A stretch of 64,000 nt of DNA from an uncultured Colwellia sp. (GTDB lineage: Bacteria > Pseudomonadota > Gammaproteobacteria > Enterobacterales > Alteromonadaceae): contig CAJXQI010000012.1 of NCBI GenBank assembly GCA_913058395.1, forward strand, positions 1 through 64,000, given 5' to 3'. The notes beneath the pieces are model-generated. The model did no database searches. It was not told the origin of the DNA and worked only from the letters and a program-made list of their open reading frames with translations. Numbering within the stretch: position 1 is the first letter of the stretch; each line of letters begins with the position of its first letter. The translations under genes were made by a program, and so were the position numbers. Positions 1-8,618 of the stretch are shown here, piece by piece.

Positions 1-23
1 TTGATGGCTTGGTGGAAAAATAA
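1..23 (+). CDS. ilvD: Dihydroxy-acid dehydratase, 3' end only
   Basis: Only the last codons of the gene are inside the window (reading LDGLVEK then a stop). The assignment rests on the next 230 bases, which repeat the same tail with more sequence to its left, including TSADKGAVRNRALLDG, the typical C-terminus of IlvD. IlvD converts dihydroxy acids to 2-keto acids in branched-chain amino acid synthesis, and the following gene is ilvA, matching the usual ilvD-ilvA order. The catalytic part lies outside the window. Confidence 0.7.
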
Positions 24-25
24 TA

Positions 26-136
26 ATGTCGCAGCATAAATTGAAAAATTACGCATTCAATCCAGTTAAAGCAACCAGTGCTGATAAAGGCGCAGTCCGC
101 AATAGAGCCTTGCTTGATGGCTTGGTGGAAAAATAA
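26..136 (+). pseudogene. Duplicated IlvD C-terminal fragment, copy 1 (36 codons)
   Basis: This short open frame starts at an ATG two bases after the ilvD stop and reads MSQHKLKNYAF...TSADKGAVRNRALLDGLVEK before its stop. It is a fragment of the IlvD C-terminus and lacks every catalytic element. The GGTGG just upstream could serve as a weak ribosome binding site, so re-initiation is possible, but the product would have no known function. Confidence 0.6.
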
Positions 137-138
137 TA

Positions 139-255
139 ATGTCGCAGCATAAATTGAAAAATTACGCACTCAATCCAGTTAAAGCAACCAGTGCAGATAA
201 AGGCGAAGTTCGCAATAGAGCCTTACTTGATGGCATCGTTGATACTGTTAAGTAA
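139..255 (+). pseudogene. Duplicated IlvD C-terminal fragment, copy 2 (38 codons)
   Basis: The second fragment again starts at an ATG two bases after the stop of the first. It reads the same C-terminal segment but ends LLDGIVDTVK instead of LLDGLVEK. The last codons run into the ilvA ribosome binding site (GGAGAA). The different ending suggests that this tail, and not the upstream ones, may be the original end of ilvD, with the extra copies arising upstream of it. It is non-catalytic by itself. Confidence 0.6.
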
Positions 256-267
256 TGGAGAACAATA

Positions 268-1848
268 ATGACAGAAGTTGAGCAGCAAGCCTTAGTGCTT
301 GCTAAAGCAACGCAAGAGCAAGCGTTAGACTACCTGCGAAGAATATTACTAGCACCCGTGTATGATGTTGCTATTGAGTCTGCTTTAACACCGTTGACTA
401 AATTGTCATCTCGTTTGGGCAATCAAATTTTTCTTAAGCGTGAAGACCAACAGCCTGTGCACTCTTTTAAATTACGTGGTGCTTATAATAAATTAGTTAA
501 CTTGTCTGAGCAGCAGTGTATACATGGTGTAATGGCGGCCTCTGCGGGGAACCATGCTCAAGGACTCGCATTAGCAGCACACAAGCTTGGTATTAAAGCG
601 ACAATTGTTATGCCGATCACAACGCCTGATATTAAAGTCGATAATGTTAGACGTTTTGGCGCAGAAGTGCGCTTAGTTGGTAAAAGCTTTAATGAGGCAC
701 AGCAAGCATCTGTTGAATATGCTAAAGCTGAAGATAAAACCTTGATTCACCCTTTTGATGATCCCGATGTTATTGCGGGTCAGGGAACTGTCGCTAAAGA
801 GTTATTGCAACAACAACCCAATACTGATGTGGTATTTGTACCGGTTGGTGGTGGCGGACTATTAGCTGGTATGGCGGTTTATTTGAAACAAGTACAACCC
901 AATATTAAAGTAATTGGCGTTGAAGCAGAAGATTCTGCTTGTTTAAAAGCAGCGTTAAATGCAGGTAAGCCTGTTGATTTAGAGCAAGTAGGACTATTCG
1001 CCGATGGCGTTGCAGTTAAACGTATTGGTGAACACACTTTTGATTTGATCAAACATTATTGTGATGGCGTTATTACTGTTTCTACGGACGAAATTTGTGC
1101 TGCCATTAAAGATGTTTTTGAACAAACCCGCGTAATTGCTGAGCCCGCTGGCGCTTTATCATTAGCAGGGCTAAAAAAGTATAGTCAAAGTAACTCAGGA
1201 AATGAGTCGTTAGTCGCTATTCTTTCGGGTGCTAACATGAACTTTCATACCTTACGCTATATTTCAGAGCGTTGTGAATTAGGCGAACAAAAAGAAGCTG
1301 TTTTTTCGGTTAAAATTCCAGAAGAAAAAGGCAGTTTTAGAAAGTTTTGCCAAGCACTTGCTGGCAGAGTGATCACCGAATTCAATTATCGCTATGTTGA
1401 TAAGGCAAATGCATCTGAGCAAGCGCAACAAGCGAATATCTTCGTTGGAGCACGACTAGGCGGCGACGTTAATGATAGAGGACAGCTGATTGTAAACTTG
1501 CAAGAGCAAGGCTATGAGCTGACGGACTTTACCGATAATGAATTGGCAAAGTTACATGTTCGTTACATGATTGGCGGTCAAAATACCTTGTCGGCACAAG
1601 AACGAATTTTTCGCTTTCAATTTCCAGAGTACCCAGGAGCACTAGAGAAATTCTTAGATACATTAGGTGAACACTGGAATATCACTTTATTTCACTACCG
1701 AAATCATGGCGCTGCTTTTGGCCAAGTATTGGCAGGTTTTGAAGTTCAAAGTAGTCAAGAACATGAATTTTTTGCTCATCTGGAAGCACTTGGTTATGAA
1801 TGGCAGGAAGAAACTGATAATCAGGCTTATCAAGCATTTCTTACTTGA
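268..1848 (+). CDS. ilvA: Threonine ammonia-lyase, biosynthetic
   Basis: This pyridoxal-phosphate enzyme deaminates threonine to 2-oxobutanoate, the first committed step of isoleucine synthesis, in the cytoplasm. The 526 residues match the long biosynthetic form. The cofactor lysine is K68 in HSFKLRGAYN, and the phosphate-binding loop GGGGLLAG is at 194-201. The region after about residue 335 is the regulatory part with two ACT-like repeats that bind isoleucine or valine in this family. The start follows a good GGAGAA site 13 bases after the upstream stop. A terminator follows. The long form argues against the shorter catabolic TdcB type. Confidence 0.97.
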   Translation: MTEVEQQALVLAKATQEQALDYLRRILLAPVYDVAIESALTPLTKLSSRLGNQIFLKREDQQPVHSFKLRGAYNKLVNLSEQQCIHGVMAASAGNHAQGLALAAHKLGIKATIVMPITTPDIKVDNVRRFGAEVRLVGKSFNEAQQASVEYAKAEDKTLIHPFDDPDVIAGQGTVAKELLQQQPNTDVVFVPVGGGGLLAGMAVYLKQVQPNIKVIGVEAEDSACLKAALNAGKPVDLEQVGLFADGVAVKRIGEHTFDLIKHYCDGVITVSTDEICAAIKDVFEQTRVIAEPAGALSLAGLKKYSQSNSGNESLVAILSGANMNFHTLRYISERCELGEQKEAVFSVKIPEEKGSFRKFCQALAGRVITEFNYRYVDKANASEQAQQANIFVGARLGGDVNDRGQLIVNLQEQGYELTDFTDNELAKLHVRYMIGGQNTLSAQERIFRFQFPEYPGALEKFLDTLGEHWNITLFHYRNHGAAFGQVLAGFEVQSSQEHEFFAHLEALGYEWQEETDNQAYQAFLT

Positions 1849-1872
1849 TAATTGCAGGTGTAAATATATTGT

Positions 1873-1902
1873 AAAAAAGTAGCTTATAGCTGCTTTTTTT
1901 TT
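1873..1902 (+). terminator. Rho-independent terminator after ilvA
   Basis: AAAAAAGTAGCT pairs with AGCTGCTTTTTT (one U-G pair) around a TAT loop and runs into a long T tract, 25 bases after the ilvA stop. Confidence 0.85.
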
Positions 1903-1963
1903 GGCTAAATGATTTATATTAGTCAGTAGCAAATGAAATAAGAACAATAAATAAGGACGTTTT

Positions 1964-3511
1964 ATGTCAGGCGCTCAAGCTGATACAGCAGAACAGTTAA
2001 TTGAACACCAATCTGTACCTGAAAAGTTAGCACCTATTGCTATAAGCGAACGTATTGATGCGATGGATATTCTCAGGGGCTTAGCTTTAGTTGGTATTCT
2101 ATTAATGAATATTGAATGGTTTAACCGTGCTATTGCAGGTTTAGGGACGCAAGATACTAATTTAACTGGACTAGATCATGCAGTTGGTTGGTTAATTAGA
2201 TGTTTTGTTGAAGGGAAGTTCTATACGTTATTTTCGTTACTCTTTGGTATGGGCTTTGCCGTTATGTTGCTCAGGGCTAAAGCCGCAGATCGTCCCTTTG
2301 GTGCTTGGTTCTTACGTCGGATGCTTATTTTAATTGTATTTGGCATATTGCATATGGTTTTTCTATGGGGTGGCGATATTCTCCATAGTTATGGTTTTGC
2401 AGGCTTATTACTTCTTGGTTGGGTAACATTACTTAAAAAAGAACGTTTTAAAAAATATGACAACCCTCAATCATTTTTCAAATTGGCCGTTGTTTGGTTG
2501 TCAGTGCCTATTGTTATCTCAGTAATGTCTGGTATTGGCTTTGGCGTGCTGCAAGATACTAATGAACTAACCACTCAGTGGCATGAAGAAATTTTGGTTG
2601 CTGAGCGTGTAAAGTCAATTCAGTTAGAAAATAAAGCTGATATGTTGAGCACGGAATCGGACACACCAGAAATCACCAAACTTGAAGATAATGCTGTTAC
2701 CGAACAATTGATGCCGCTTTCAGAGCAAATAACAACCGATAGTGTGAAAGAAAATGTCGAGTTACATGAGTTTTCTGCTAAAACGTTAATTGAACAGCAA
2801 GCCCAAGATATTATTACTCAACAACAAGAAATGGCCGCTGATAAAGCTGAAGAAGTAACTGCATTCACCCAAGATAACTATTGGCAGGCAACAGAGTTTC
2901 GTTTCGATTTTTCTTTATTAATGTTGATGTTTAGTGTGCCTTTTGCTTTTACCATGTTGTTACCAATATTTATTTTAGGCTATTGGTTAATATCGAGTGG
3001 TATGATGAAAAATTATCGACAGCATAGCCGTGCATTCAAAATTACGGCTTGGGTTGGGATTTCTACGGGCACTGTGATGGAGGTTGGCGGACTTTTAGTT
3101 GCACAGCATCCGGTTGCTAGCCAAGTGATGTTATTACAAGCCGTGGGTGAAACGTTATTTTTTATCGGACAGTATGTTATGACGGCTGGTTATTTTGGTT
3201 TAATAATGTGCTTATTAACTCATGATAAATGGCATAAGCGATTATCTGTGTTTTCGCCAATGGGCAGGATGGCATTAACTAACTACATTAGCCATTCTGT
3301 AATATTAACAAGTATATTTTATGGTTATGCAGGCGGTTATTTTGGTGAAATATCTCGAGCACCACAAATGTTAATAGTATTTGCGATTATTGCCTTTCAA
3401 TTAGTGTTTTCACGTTGGTGGTTAAACAATTATGCTTTTGGTCCGCTAGAATGGTTATGGCGTTGTTTGTCTTATAAAAAATTTCAGCCGATGCGTTTAC
3501 AAAATAGTTAA
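1964..3511 (+). CDS. DUF418 (YeiB-like) multi-pass membrane protein
   Basis: The 515-residue protein has the DUF418/YeiB pattern: an N-terminal RIDAMDILRGLALVGILLMNI segment, several membrane helices to about residue 195, and a second block of helices from about 315 whose C-terminal part (GRMALTNYISHS) is typical of DUF418. The molecular function of the family is not established; acyltransferase-like membrane folds are a proposed relationship. Residues about 200-310 form a hydrophilic, Glu/Gln-rich stretch that makes this protein about 100 residues longer than typical YeiB. A ribosome site (AAGGA) precedes the ATG. It stands alone between two terminators. Confidence 0.85.
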   Translation: MSGAQADTAEQLIEHQSVPEKLAPIAISERIDAMDILRGLALVGILLMNIEWFNRAIAGLGTQDTNLTGLDHAVGWLIRCFVEGKFYTLFSLLFGMGFAVMLLRAKAADRPFGAWFLRRMLILIVFGILHMVFLWGGDILHSYGFAGLLLLGWVTLLKKERFKKYDNPQSFFKLAVVWLSVPIVISVMSGIGFGVLQDTNELTTQWHEEILVAERVKSIQLENKADMLSTESDTPEITKLEDNAVTEQLMPLSEQITTDSVKENVELHEFSAKTLIEQQAQDIITQQQEMAADKAEEVTAFTQDNYWQATEFRFDFSLLMLMFSVPFAFTMLLPIFILGYWLISSGMMKNYRQHSRAFKITAWVGISTGTVMEVGGLLVAQHPVASQVMLLQAVGETLFFIGQYVMTAGYFGLIMCLLTHDKWHKRLSVFSPMGRMALTNYISHSVILTSIFYGYAGGYFGEISRAPQMLIVFAIIAFQLVFSRWWLNNYAFGPLEWLWRCLSYKKFQPMRLQNS

Positions 3512-3523
3512 TACCTTGAAATG

Positions 3524-3558
3524 AAGAGCCTTAGTTGTGTTGTATAGCTAAGGCTTTT
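3524..3558 (+). terminator. Terminator between DUF418 gene and ubiK
   Basis: AGCCTTAG (3527-3534) pairs with CTAAGGCT (3548-3555) and the stem extends with A-T pairs into TTTT. It lies between convergent genes, so it can stop readthrough of the DUF418 gene. Confidence 0.65.
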
Positions 3559-3563
3559 AAAAT

Positions 3564-3815
3564 CTATTCAGCGCTAAATTTTTCTTCTAACGCTGCCACT
3601 TTAGCTTCAAGTTCGGTTAATTTAGCACGTGTTTTGATTAATACTTGCGTTTGCACGTCAAATTCTTCACGAGTTACTACGTCAAGTTGAGATAGTTTAC
3701 GTTGTAAAACAACCTTAGTTTTATCTTCCATCTCATTAGCAAAATCTTTTAAGCCAGCAGGAATTGAATCAGTTACTTGCTTGGCAATATCTTCTATTTT
3801 CTTGGCGTTAATCAT
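3564..3815 (-). CDS. ubiK: Ubiquinone biosynthesis accessory factor UbiK
   Basis: The 83-residue protein belongs to the BMFP/YqiC family. It begins MINAKKIEDIAKQV, has the conserved TREEFDVQTQVLIKTR core at about 47-63, and ends in a leucine-heptad coiled coil. In E. coli UbiK is a trimeric accessory protein that works with UbiJ in the cytosolic ubiquinone-synthesis assembly and binds lipid. Here ubiJ, ubiE and ubiB lie 6.4-8 kb away on the same strand but in a separate operon. The start has GAAGA upstream. Confidence 0.92.
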   Translation of the reverse strand: MINAKKIEDIAKQVTDSIPAGLKDFANEMEDKTKVVLQRKLSQLDVVTREEFDVQTQVLIKTRAKLTELEAKVAALEEKFSAE

Positions 3816-4001
3816 TACAATCTTCTTAATTGATAAGCTATGGCGTTATTGTAACCAATATATCGGGACTTGATAATAAGATCGCGAATAAAGAATGTAA
3901 GAAATTAACCAACTTGCAGAAAGTTGATGTTGTCTTGCCTTAAAAGCAGGTAAAATTGGCGGCCGATCATCTTATTCACGAAATTGAGTTACAACGTAGC
4001 A

Positions 4002-6020
4002 ATGAAATTAAACCCAGGTCAAAACGAAGCAAAAAAATATGTTAGCGGTCCATGTTTAGTATTAGCAGGCGCTGGTAGCGGTAAAACTGGGGTTATCTGT
4101 CAGAAAATTGCCTACTTAATTCAAAATTGTGGTTATAAAGCTAAGAATATTGCTGCGGTAACTTTTACCAATAAAGCAGCACGTGAAATGAAAGAGCGTG
4201 TGATTAAAATGATGGATAAGTCGCAAACGCGTGGCTTAACTGTTTGTACTTTTCACTCTTTAGGCTTAGATATTATTCGTCGAGAGTTGAAAACTTTAGG
4301 TTATAAGCCTGGTTTTACATTGTTTGATGATCAAGACACCTTAGCGCTATTGAAAGAGCTGACTCAAGAACAACTTGATGGCGACAAAGACTTACTAAAT
4401 AAATTGCAGACAATGATTTCGAATTGGAAGAATGAATTGTTATTACCTGAAGCCGCAATTAAACAAGCTAGTGATGCCGATACTATTCTCTATGCCGAAT
4501 TTTATGCTATGTATCAAAAGCATATGAAAGCATATAACGCGCTAGATTTTGATGATTTAATTCTCATTCCGACTTTACTATTACGCAACTTTCCTGAAGT
4601 ACGCACACGTTGGCAGCAAAAAATTCAGTATATGCTGGTGGATGAATATCAAGATACCAACGCTAGTCAGTATGAACTTGTTAAGTTGATCACGGGTGAG
4701 AAAGGCTTGTTGACTGTGGTAGGTGATGATGATCAGTCGATATACTCTTGGCGTGGTGCAAAACCACAAAACTTAGTGTTATTAGGGCAAGATTATCCAA
4801 ATCTTAAGCTGATAAAGCTTGAACAAAACTATCGCTCTAGTGGTCGTATTCTAAAATGTGCCAATATCCTCATTGCCAACAACCCACATGTTTATGATAA
4901 AGCCTTGTTTAGTGAACTAAATTACGGTGTTGAACTGCGGGTACTGCAAACTAAAAATGAAGAACATGAAGTTGAGCGTGTGGTAGGTGAATTAATCGGC
5001 CATCGTTTTTTAAATAAAAGTAAATTTAAAGATTACGCGATTTTATATCGGGGAAATCACCAATCACGTTTACTTGAAAAAGCCTTAATGACCAACCGTA
5101 TTCCCTATAAGATTAATGGCGGTACATCATTTTTCTCCCGTTCTGAAATCAAAGACATGATGGCGTTTTTACGGGTATTAGTGAACCCAGATGATGATAA
5201 TGGCTTTCTTCGTATTGTTAACGTACCACGACGAGAAATAGGGCCTACAACTTTAGAAAAACTAGGTAGCTATGCCAATATGCGACAAATTAGTATGTTT
5301 GCTGCTAGTTTTGAATTAGGTTTAGAACAGCATCTTAGTGGCCGTGGTTTGGCAAGTGTACAACGCTTTACCCGTTGGTTAGTTGAAACAGCTGATCATG
5401 CTGAACGTGGTGAAACTGCAACGGTGCTACGCTCTATGGTGCGTGAAATCAACTATGAAGATTGGTTGTATGATACCTCTCCTAGTGCAAAAGCGGCTGA
5501 AATGCGCATGAAAAATGTCACCCAACTGTTTAGTTGGATCACGCAAATGCTCGAAGGTGATGATGACGAAGAGCCGATGACTTTGCCACAGGTTGTTACC
5601 CGATTAACCTTACGCGATATGATGGAGCGTAATGAAGACGAAGAAGATACCGATCAAGTGCAATTGATGACCTTGCATGCATCCAAAGGTTTGGAGTTTC
5701 CCTATGTATTCTTAATTGGTATGGAAGAAGGTTTATTGCCGCATCAAACTAGTATGGATGAAGGTAATGTTGAAGAAGAGCGCCGTCTAGCTTATGTGGG
5801 CATTACCCGTGCACAAAAAGAGTTAATATTTACTTACGCTAGAGAGCGCCGTCAATTTGGTGAAGTTTCTCGAACTGAAGCGAGTCGATTCTTGCATGAA
5901 TTGCCGCAAGATGACTTAAGCTGGGAGTTAACACAAACCAAACAAAGTATTGAAAAGAAACAAGCAACTGCGAAAATGGGTGTAGCAAACTTACGAGAAA
6001 TGCTGAAGAAAAAGTCATAA
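4002..6020 (+). CDS. rep: ATP-dependent DNA helicase Rep
   Basis: This is a superfamily 1A 3'-5' helicase that helps replication forks pass bound proteins. From the ATG at 4002 the protein is 672 residues, essentially the size of E. coli Rep (673), and starts [10 protein letters not shown] like the family. Walker A GAGSGKT is at 23-29, Walker B/motif II DEYQDTN near 215, and motif V-VI ([20 protein letters not shown] and [10 protein letters not shown]) lie near 550-600. A TTG at 3984 would add six residues, but family alignment favours 4002. Neither start has a strong ribosome site. Sequence similarity to UvrD is expected; the N-terminus fits Rep better. Confidence 0.95.
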   Translation: MKLNPGQNEAKKYVSGPCLVLAGAGSGKTGVICQKIAYLIQNCGYKAKNIAAVTFTNKAAREMKERVIKMMDKSQTRGLTVCTFHSLGLDIIRRELKTLGYKPGFTLFDDQDTLALLKELTQEQLDGDKDLLNKLQTMISNWKNELLLPEAAIKQASDADTILYAEFYAMYQKHMKAYNALDFDDLILIPTLLLRNFPEVRTRWQQKIQYMLVDEYQDTNASQYELVKLITGEKGLLTVVGDDDQSIYSWRGAKPQNLVLLGQDYPNLKLIKLEQNYRSSGRILKCANILIANNPHVYDKALFSELNYGVELRVLQTKNEEHEVERVVGELIGHRFLNKSKFKDYAILYRGNHQSRLLEKALMTNRIPYKINGGTSFFSRSEIKDMMAFLRVLVNPDDDNGFLRIVNVPRREIGPTTLEKLGSYANMRQISMFAASFELGLEQHLSGRGLASVQRFTRWLVETADHAERGETATVLRSMVREINYEDWLYDTSPSAKAAEMRMKNVTQLFSWITQMLEGDDDEEPMTLPQVVTRLTLRDMMERNEDEEDTDQVQLMTLHASKGLEFPYVFLIGMEEGLLPHQTSMDEGNVEEERRLAYVGITRAQKELIFTYARERRQFGEVSRTEASRFLHELPQDDLSWELTQTKQSIEKKQATAKMGVANLREMLKKKS

Positions 6021-6141
6021 AGCTAAAATTAAAATGTTTAAATATTAAGCGTTTTGTTTCATTAGTTATCGCTTTCAGTGTTGACGGTTATTCGTTAGAT
6101 AGGTATTTTAAACAACTGTTTAATAATGTAATGGGAATAAG

Positions 6142-7119
6142 GTGATAACAAAACGCACGACATCTGAAATTATGCTGTTAGTTTTAAGTGCCTTATCAGC
6201 GCTATTGATTTCGCCGTTCGTCTACCTTCGTTACTCGGCAGGTGATTTTCTTGTTGCCATTATTGATGCGCTAATTATATTGGTTTTATTAGCTTTTTTT
6301 ATTTTTGTTTATATTACAAGGCAGGTTGATAAAGCAAAATTTCTTCTCGCCACTTTCCTTGCATTTGCTATTACCGCCGTGGTTATTATTCGAGGCGAAG
6401 GGCATTTGTATTGGCTATATCCTGCCATTATTGCTTTTTATTACATATTACCTGAGCGTCTAGCTGGCATTATTTGTCTAATTGCCATTAGCACTATTTC
6501 CATTCAAGTATATCCTGACGTTAACCTTGTCGACTTTGCGACCATCGTGATGTCGTTAGTATTAACTTCACTTTTCTCGTTTATGATATTTAGTAACTAT
6601 CGTAAAACGCATGAGCAATTGACGTTGTTAGCAACCATTGATCCGTTAACACTAAGTGGTAATCGTCGCGCGTTAGACCGAAAGCTTTCGGACGTTATTG
6701 CTGACCAAACACGACAACCGTCAACGGTGTCGTTGTTGTTACTAGATTTAGATCTATTTAAAAAAATTAATGATGAATATGGCCATGCGATTGGCGATCA
6801 AACGTTAGTCGAGGTAGCGTCCTTAATCACTGAAAATACTCGCTCGTTAGACGCCCTGTACCGTTATGGCGGTGAGGAATTTATCATTATGCCACTTAAA
6901 ATTAATTTGGCTGAAGCGATGGCTCTGGCAGAAAATTTGCGAATATTAGTCGAAAATCATAAATTTTCTAGTCATATAAAGTTAACTGTTTCGGTTGGTG
7001 TGGCAGAGTATCGTGCTGGTGAAACCGCAGAATCATGGATTCATCGTGCAGACTCTGCTTTGTATACGGCTAAAGATTTAGGTCGTAATCGAGTCGTTGC
7101 AGAAACAGAGGTTGAGTGA
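6142..7119 (+). CDS. Membrane-anchored diguanylate cyclase (GGDEF)
   Basis: The protein has about six membrane helices in residues 8-150 and a GGDEF domain from about 165 to the end. It should make cyclic di-GMP from GTP. The active-site loop is GGEEF at 243-247, preceded five residues earlier by RSLD (234-237), a standard RxxD product-inhibition site. The usual DPLTGLPNRR segment is altered to DPLTLSGNRR at 167-176. The start is a GTG with GGGAATAAG just upstream; no in-frame ATG is better placed. The membrane part does not match a sensor family I can name, so the signal is unknown. Confidence 0.9.
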   Translation: MITKRTTSEIMLLVLSALSALLISPFVYLRYSAGDFLVAIIDALIILVLLAFFIFVYITRQVDKAKFLLATFLAFAITAVVIIRGEGHLYWLYPAIIAFYYILPERLAGIICLIAISTISIQVYPDVNLVDFATIVMSLVLTSLFSFMIFSNYRKTHEQLTLLATIDPLTLSGNRRALDRKLSDVIADQTRQPSTVSLLLLDLDLFKKINDEYGHAIGDQTLVEVASLITENTRSLDALYRYGGEEFIIMPLKINLAEAMALAENLRILVENHKFSSHIKLTVSVGVAEYRAGETAESWIHRADSALYTAKDLGRNRVVAETEVE

Positions 7120-7152
7120 TTTATTCAAAATGTATGAGCTTTAAATTAAAGC

Positions 7153-7917
7153 TTATAAATCATATTTAGTTAATATTTTTTGGTAAGTACCCGATTTTTT
7201 TATTGCTGCTAATGCTTGTGATAATTGCTTAACCATATCATCAGAGGTTGATAACCCTGTTGCGATATTTAGCTCGTTAGGAAAATCCTTTATAGATAGG
7301 TAGGGAGTAACACCTTGCTCGTCAAAGCCAGCATCTTTTATATCCCTATCTAAAGCCATATAATTCGTTAGCACTAAATCTATTCTGTTGTTAAAGAGCA
7401 TTGCCCACATATGCTTACTGGTCACGCTTAATGATAAATTTTCATGTTCATGAAAACCATTATTAACTAAAAAATGTGCTGAATGATAACCTCGTATTGT
7501 ACCTACTATCAGTGGTTTTGCGTCATCTAATGATGATAACTTGATATCGTTTCGATCTTTAAGTCCTAAAAGTACCGCATAGCTTCGATAAGTCTCACCT
7601 ACCCATTTAAATTGTTTATCACGACTTGGTGTTTTCAATAATGAGAATAAGAAGGTATTTTGTTGTGTTTTTGCCGCTGCGTAACCACGCGCAAAAGGTT
7701 GTATTGCTATTATTCCAGGTAACTTTGCTTGCTCGAGTACTGCTTGAACAATTTCGACTAATGCGCCATCGGCTTGTCCATTGCTATTAATAAAATGGTA
7801 TGGAGGTAACTCCTCAGCGGTAAATATCAAAGGTTTTTGTACAGCAGAGCAGGTTTGTGCAAACATGCAACACAACAAGATAAATAGCTTTGGAATTAAT
7901 ATATTAAAAGCGTACAT
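7153..7917 (-). CDS. Periplasmic solute-binding protein, family 3, orphan
   Basis: The 254-residue protein has a signal peptide (LFILLCCMFAQTCSA, cleavage near residue 25) and the fold signature of amino-acid-type binding proteins: an N-terminal ELPPYHFIN, then VEIVQAVLEQA and PFARGYAAAK. No permease or ATPase gene is next to it, so it may be a sensor component or non-transport protein, as many such single proteins are in marine Alteromonadales. It converges with the diguanylate cyclase gene. No clear ribosome site precedes the ATG. Another protein of exactly the same length and family lies at 11767-12531. Confidence 0.8.
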   Translation of the reverse strand: MYAFNILIPKLFILLCCMFAQTCSAVQKPLIFTAEELPPYHFINSNGQADGALVEIVQAVLEQAKLPGIIAIQPFARGYAAAKTQQNTFLFSLLKTPSRDKQFKWVGETYRSYAVLLGLKDRNDIKLSSLDDAKPLIVGTIRGYHSAHFLVNNGFHEHENLSLSVTSKHMWAMLFNNRIDLVLTNYMALDRDIKDAGFDEQGVTPYLSIKDFPNELNIATGLSTSDDMVKQLSQALAAIKKSGTYQKILTKYDL

Positions 7918-8025
7918 AGGATAACTACAACAAACTGTTATTGTCGATAATATAACCTAGTCAATGGAACAGGTAAATCAGTATTAATGCTGGTGTAATG
8001 TAACTCTTTAATAAAAGAGAAAACA

Positions 8026-8049
8026 GCTAGGCTTGAGCATAAGCCTAGC
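8026..8049 (-). terminator. Terminator after the DUF1456 gene
   Basis: GCTAGGCTT and AAGCCTAGC form a perfect 9-bp stem with a 6-base loop. On the minus strand it is followed by a T-rich run (TGTTTTCTCTTTT), 10 bases past the DUF1456 stop. Confidence 0.75.
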
Positions 8050-8059
8050 GATGTATCAT

Positions 8060-8539
8060 CTATTCTTTAATTTCTTTTACCACTTCTCGGTATTGTAAGT
8101 GTAAGCCATTAAAGAATTTTATTAAGGTTTCATCATGACATGGACGAAAGTGCTTATGTTCTGGCTTTCTAAAAAAAGCACTAAGTTCATGCTTACTCAA
8201 CGTAAGTTCACCAGCAGCTAGTAAAGCAATGATGTCATCGGCTTTTAACGCTAAAGCTATTTTAATTTTATTAAAAATTATATTGTTATTAACTTCTTGA
8301 TTTAGCTGCGCTTGTGCGCCTTCTTTTTTACCTCGAAGCTCGATGATTAAACCATCAAGAAAGCTCGCAAGCGTATTATCTTGTACGCGAGAAAACTCAC
8401 TCTCACCATTTTTACGTAGGTAGTTTTCAATTTGCTCTGCTGTTTGTGCACATTCTGCATGTTGAAATATGGTCGATATTTTTTCGCTATTTAAAGCAAA
8501 AATATAACGAATGTGCTGTAAAGCTTCGTTGTTAGTCAT
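8060..8539 (-). CDS. DUF1456 (YehS-like) protein
   Basis: The 159-residue soluble protein shows the internal duplication of the DUF1456 family. The first half has NEALQHIRYIFALNSEKI...LASFLDGLIIELRG and the second half has NKIKIALALKADDIIALL...LIKFFNGLHLQYR. Members are widespread in gammaproteobacteria (YehS in E. coli) and have no established function. The start has a good AGGA site. It follows ubiB by 79 bases on the same strand and has its own terminator. Confidence 0.88.
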   Translation of the reverse strand: MTNNEALQHIRYIFALNSEKISTIFQHAECAQTAEQIENYLRKNGESEFSRVQDNTLASFLDGLIIELRGKKEGAQAQLNQEVNNNIIFNKIKIALALKADDIIALLAAGELTLSKHELSAFFRKPEHKHFRPCHDETLIKFFNGLHLQYREVVKEIKE

Positions 8540-8618
8540 GTATATTCCTGTTGAAAATACTCACTTAATACCTCAGTTTTTTTTCACTAGGCATTAGTAA
8601 ATATTTACTATGTATGAG

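Larger units (their letters stand above)
1..226 (+). repeat. Tandem duplication of the ilvD 3' end, 113-bp period
   Basis: Bases 1-113 and 114-226 are two adjacent copies of a 113-bp unit that differ at five positions by eye. A third copy begins at 227 and is recognisable for only about 8 bases. Each unit carries the last codons of ilvD, its stop codon, and a restart at TAATAATG followed by the same C-terminal codons. Of the five differences, two change the protein (F to L and A to E) and three are silent. Confidence 0.9.

Noticed and set aside
1-226. CRISPR-like or satellite repeat at the window start
   Set aside because: The 113-bp units are coding sequence from the ilvD 3' end with no spacers, so it is a gene-tail duplication.
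3984-4001. TTG start for rep
   Set aside because: Rep orthologues begin at the MKLNPGQ-type start; the TTG has no better ribosome site.
7137-7156. AGCTTTAA/TTAAAGCT palindrome as a terminator between the cyclase and binding-protein genes
   Set aside because: It overlaps the stop codon of the minus-strand gene, has a one-base centre and no T tract on either strand.
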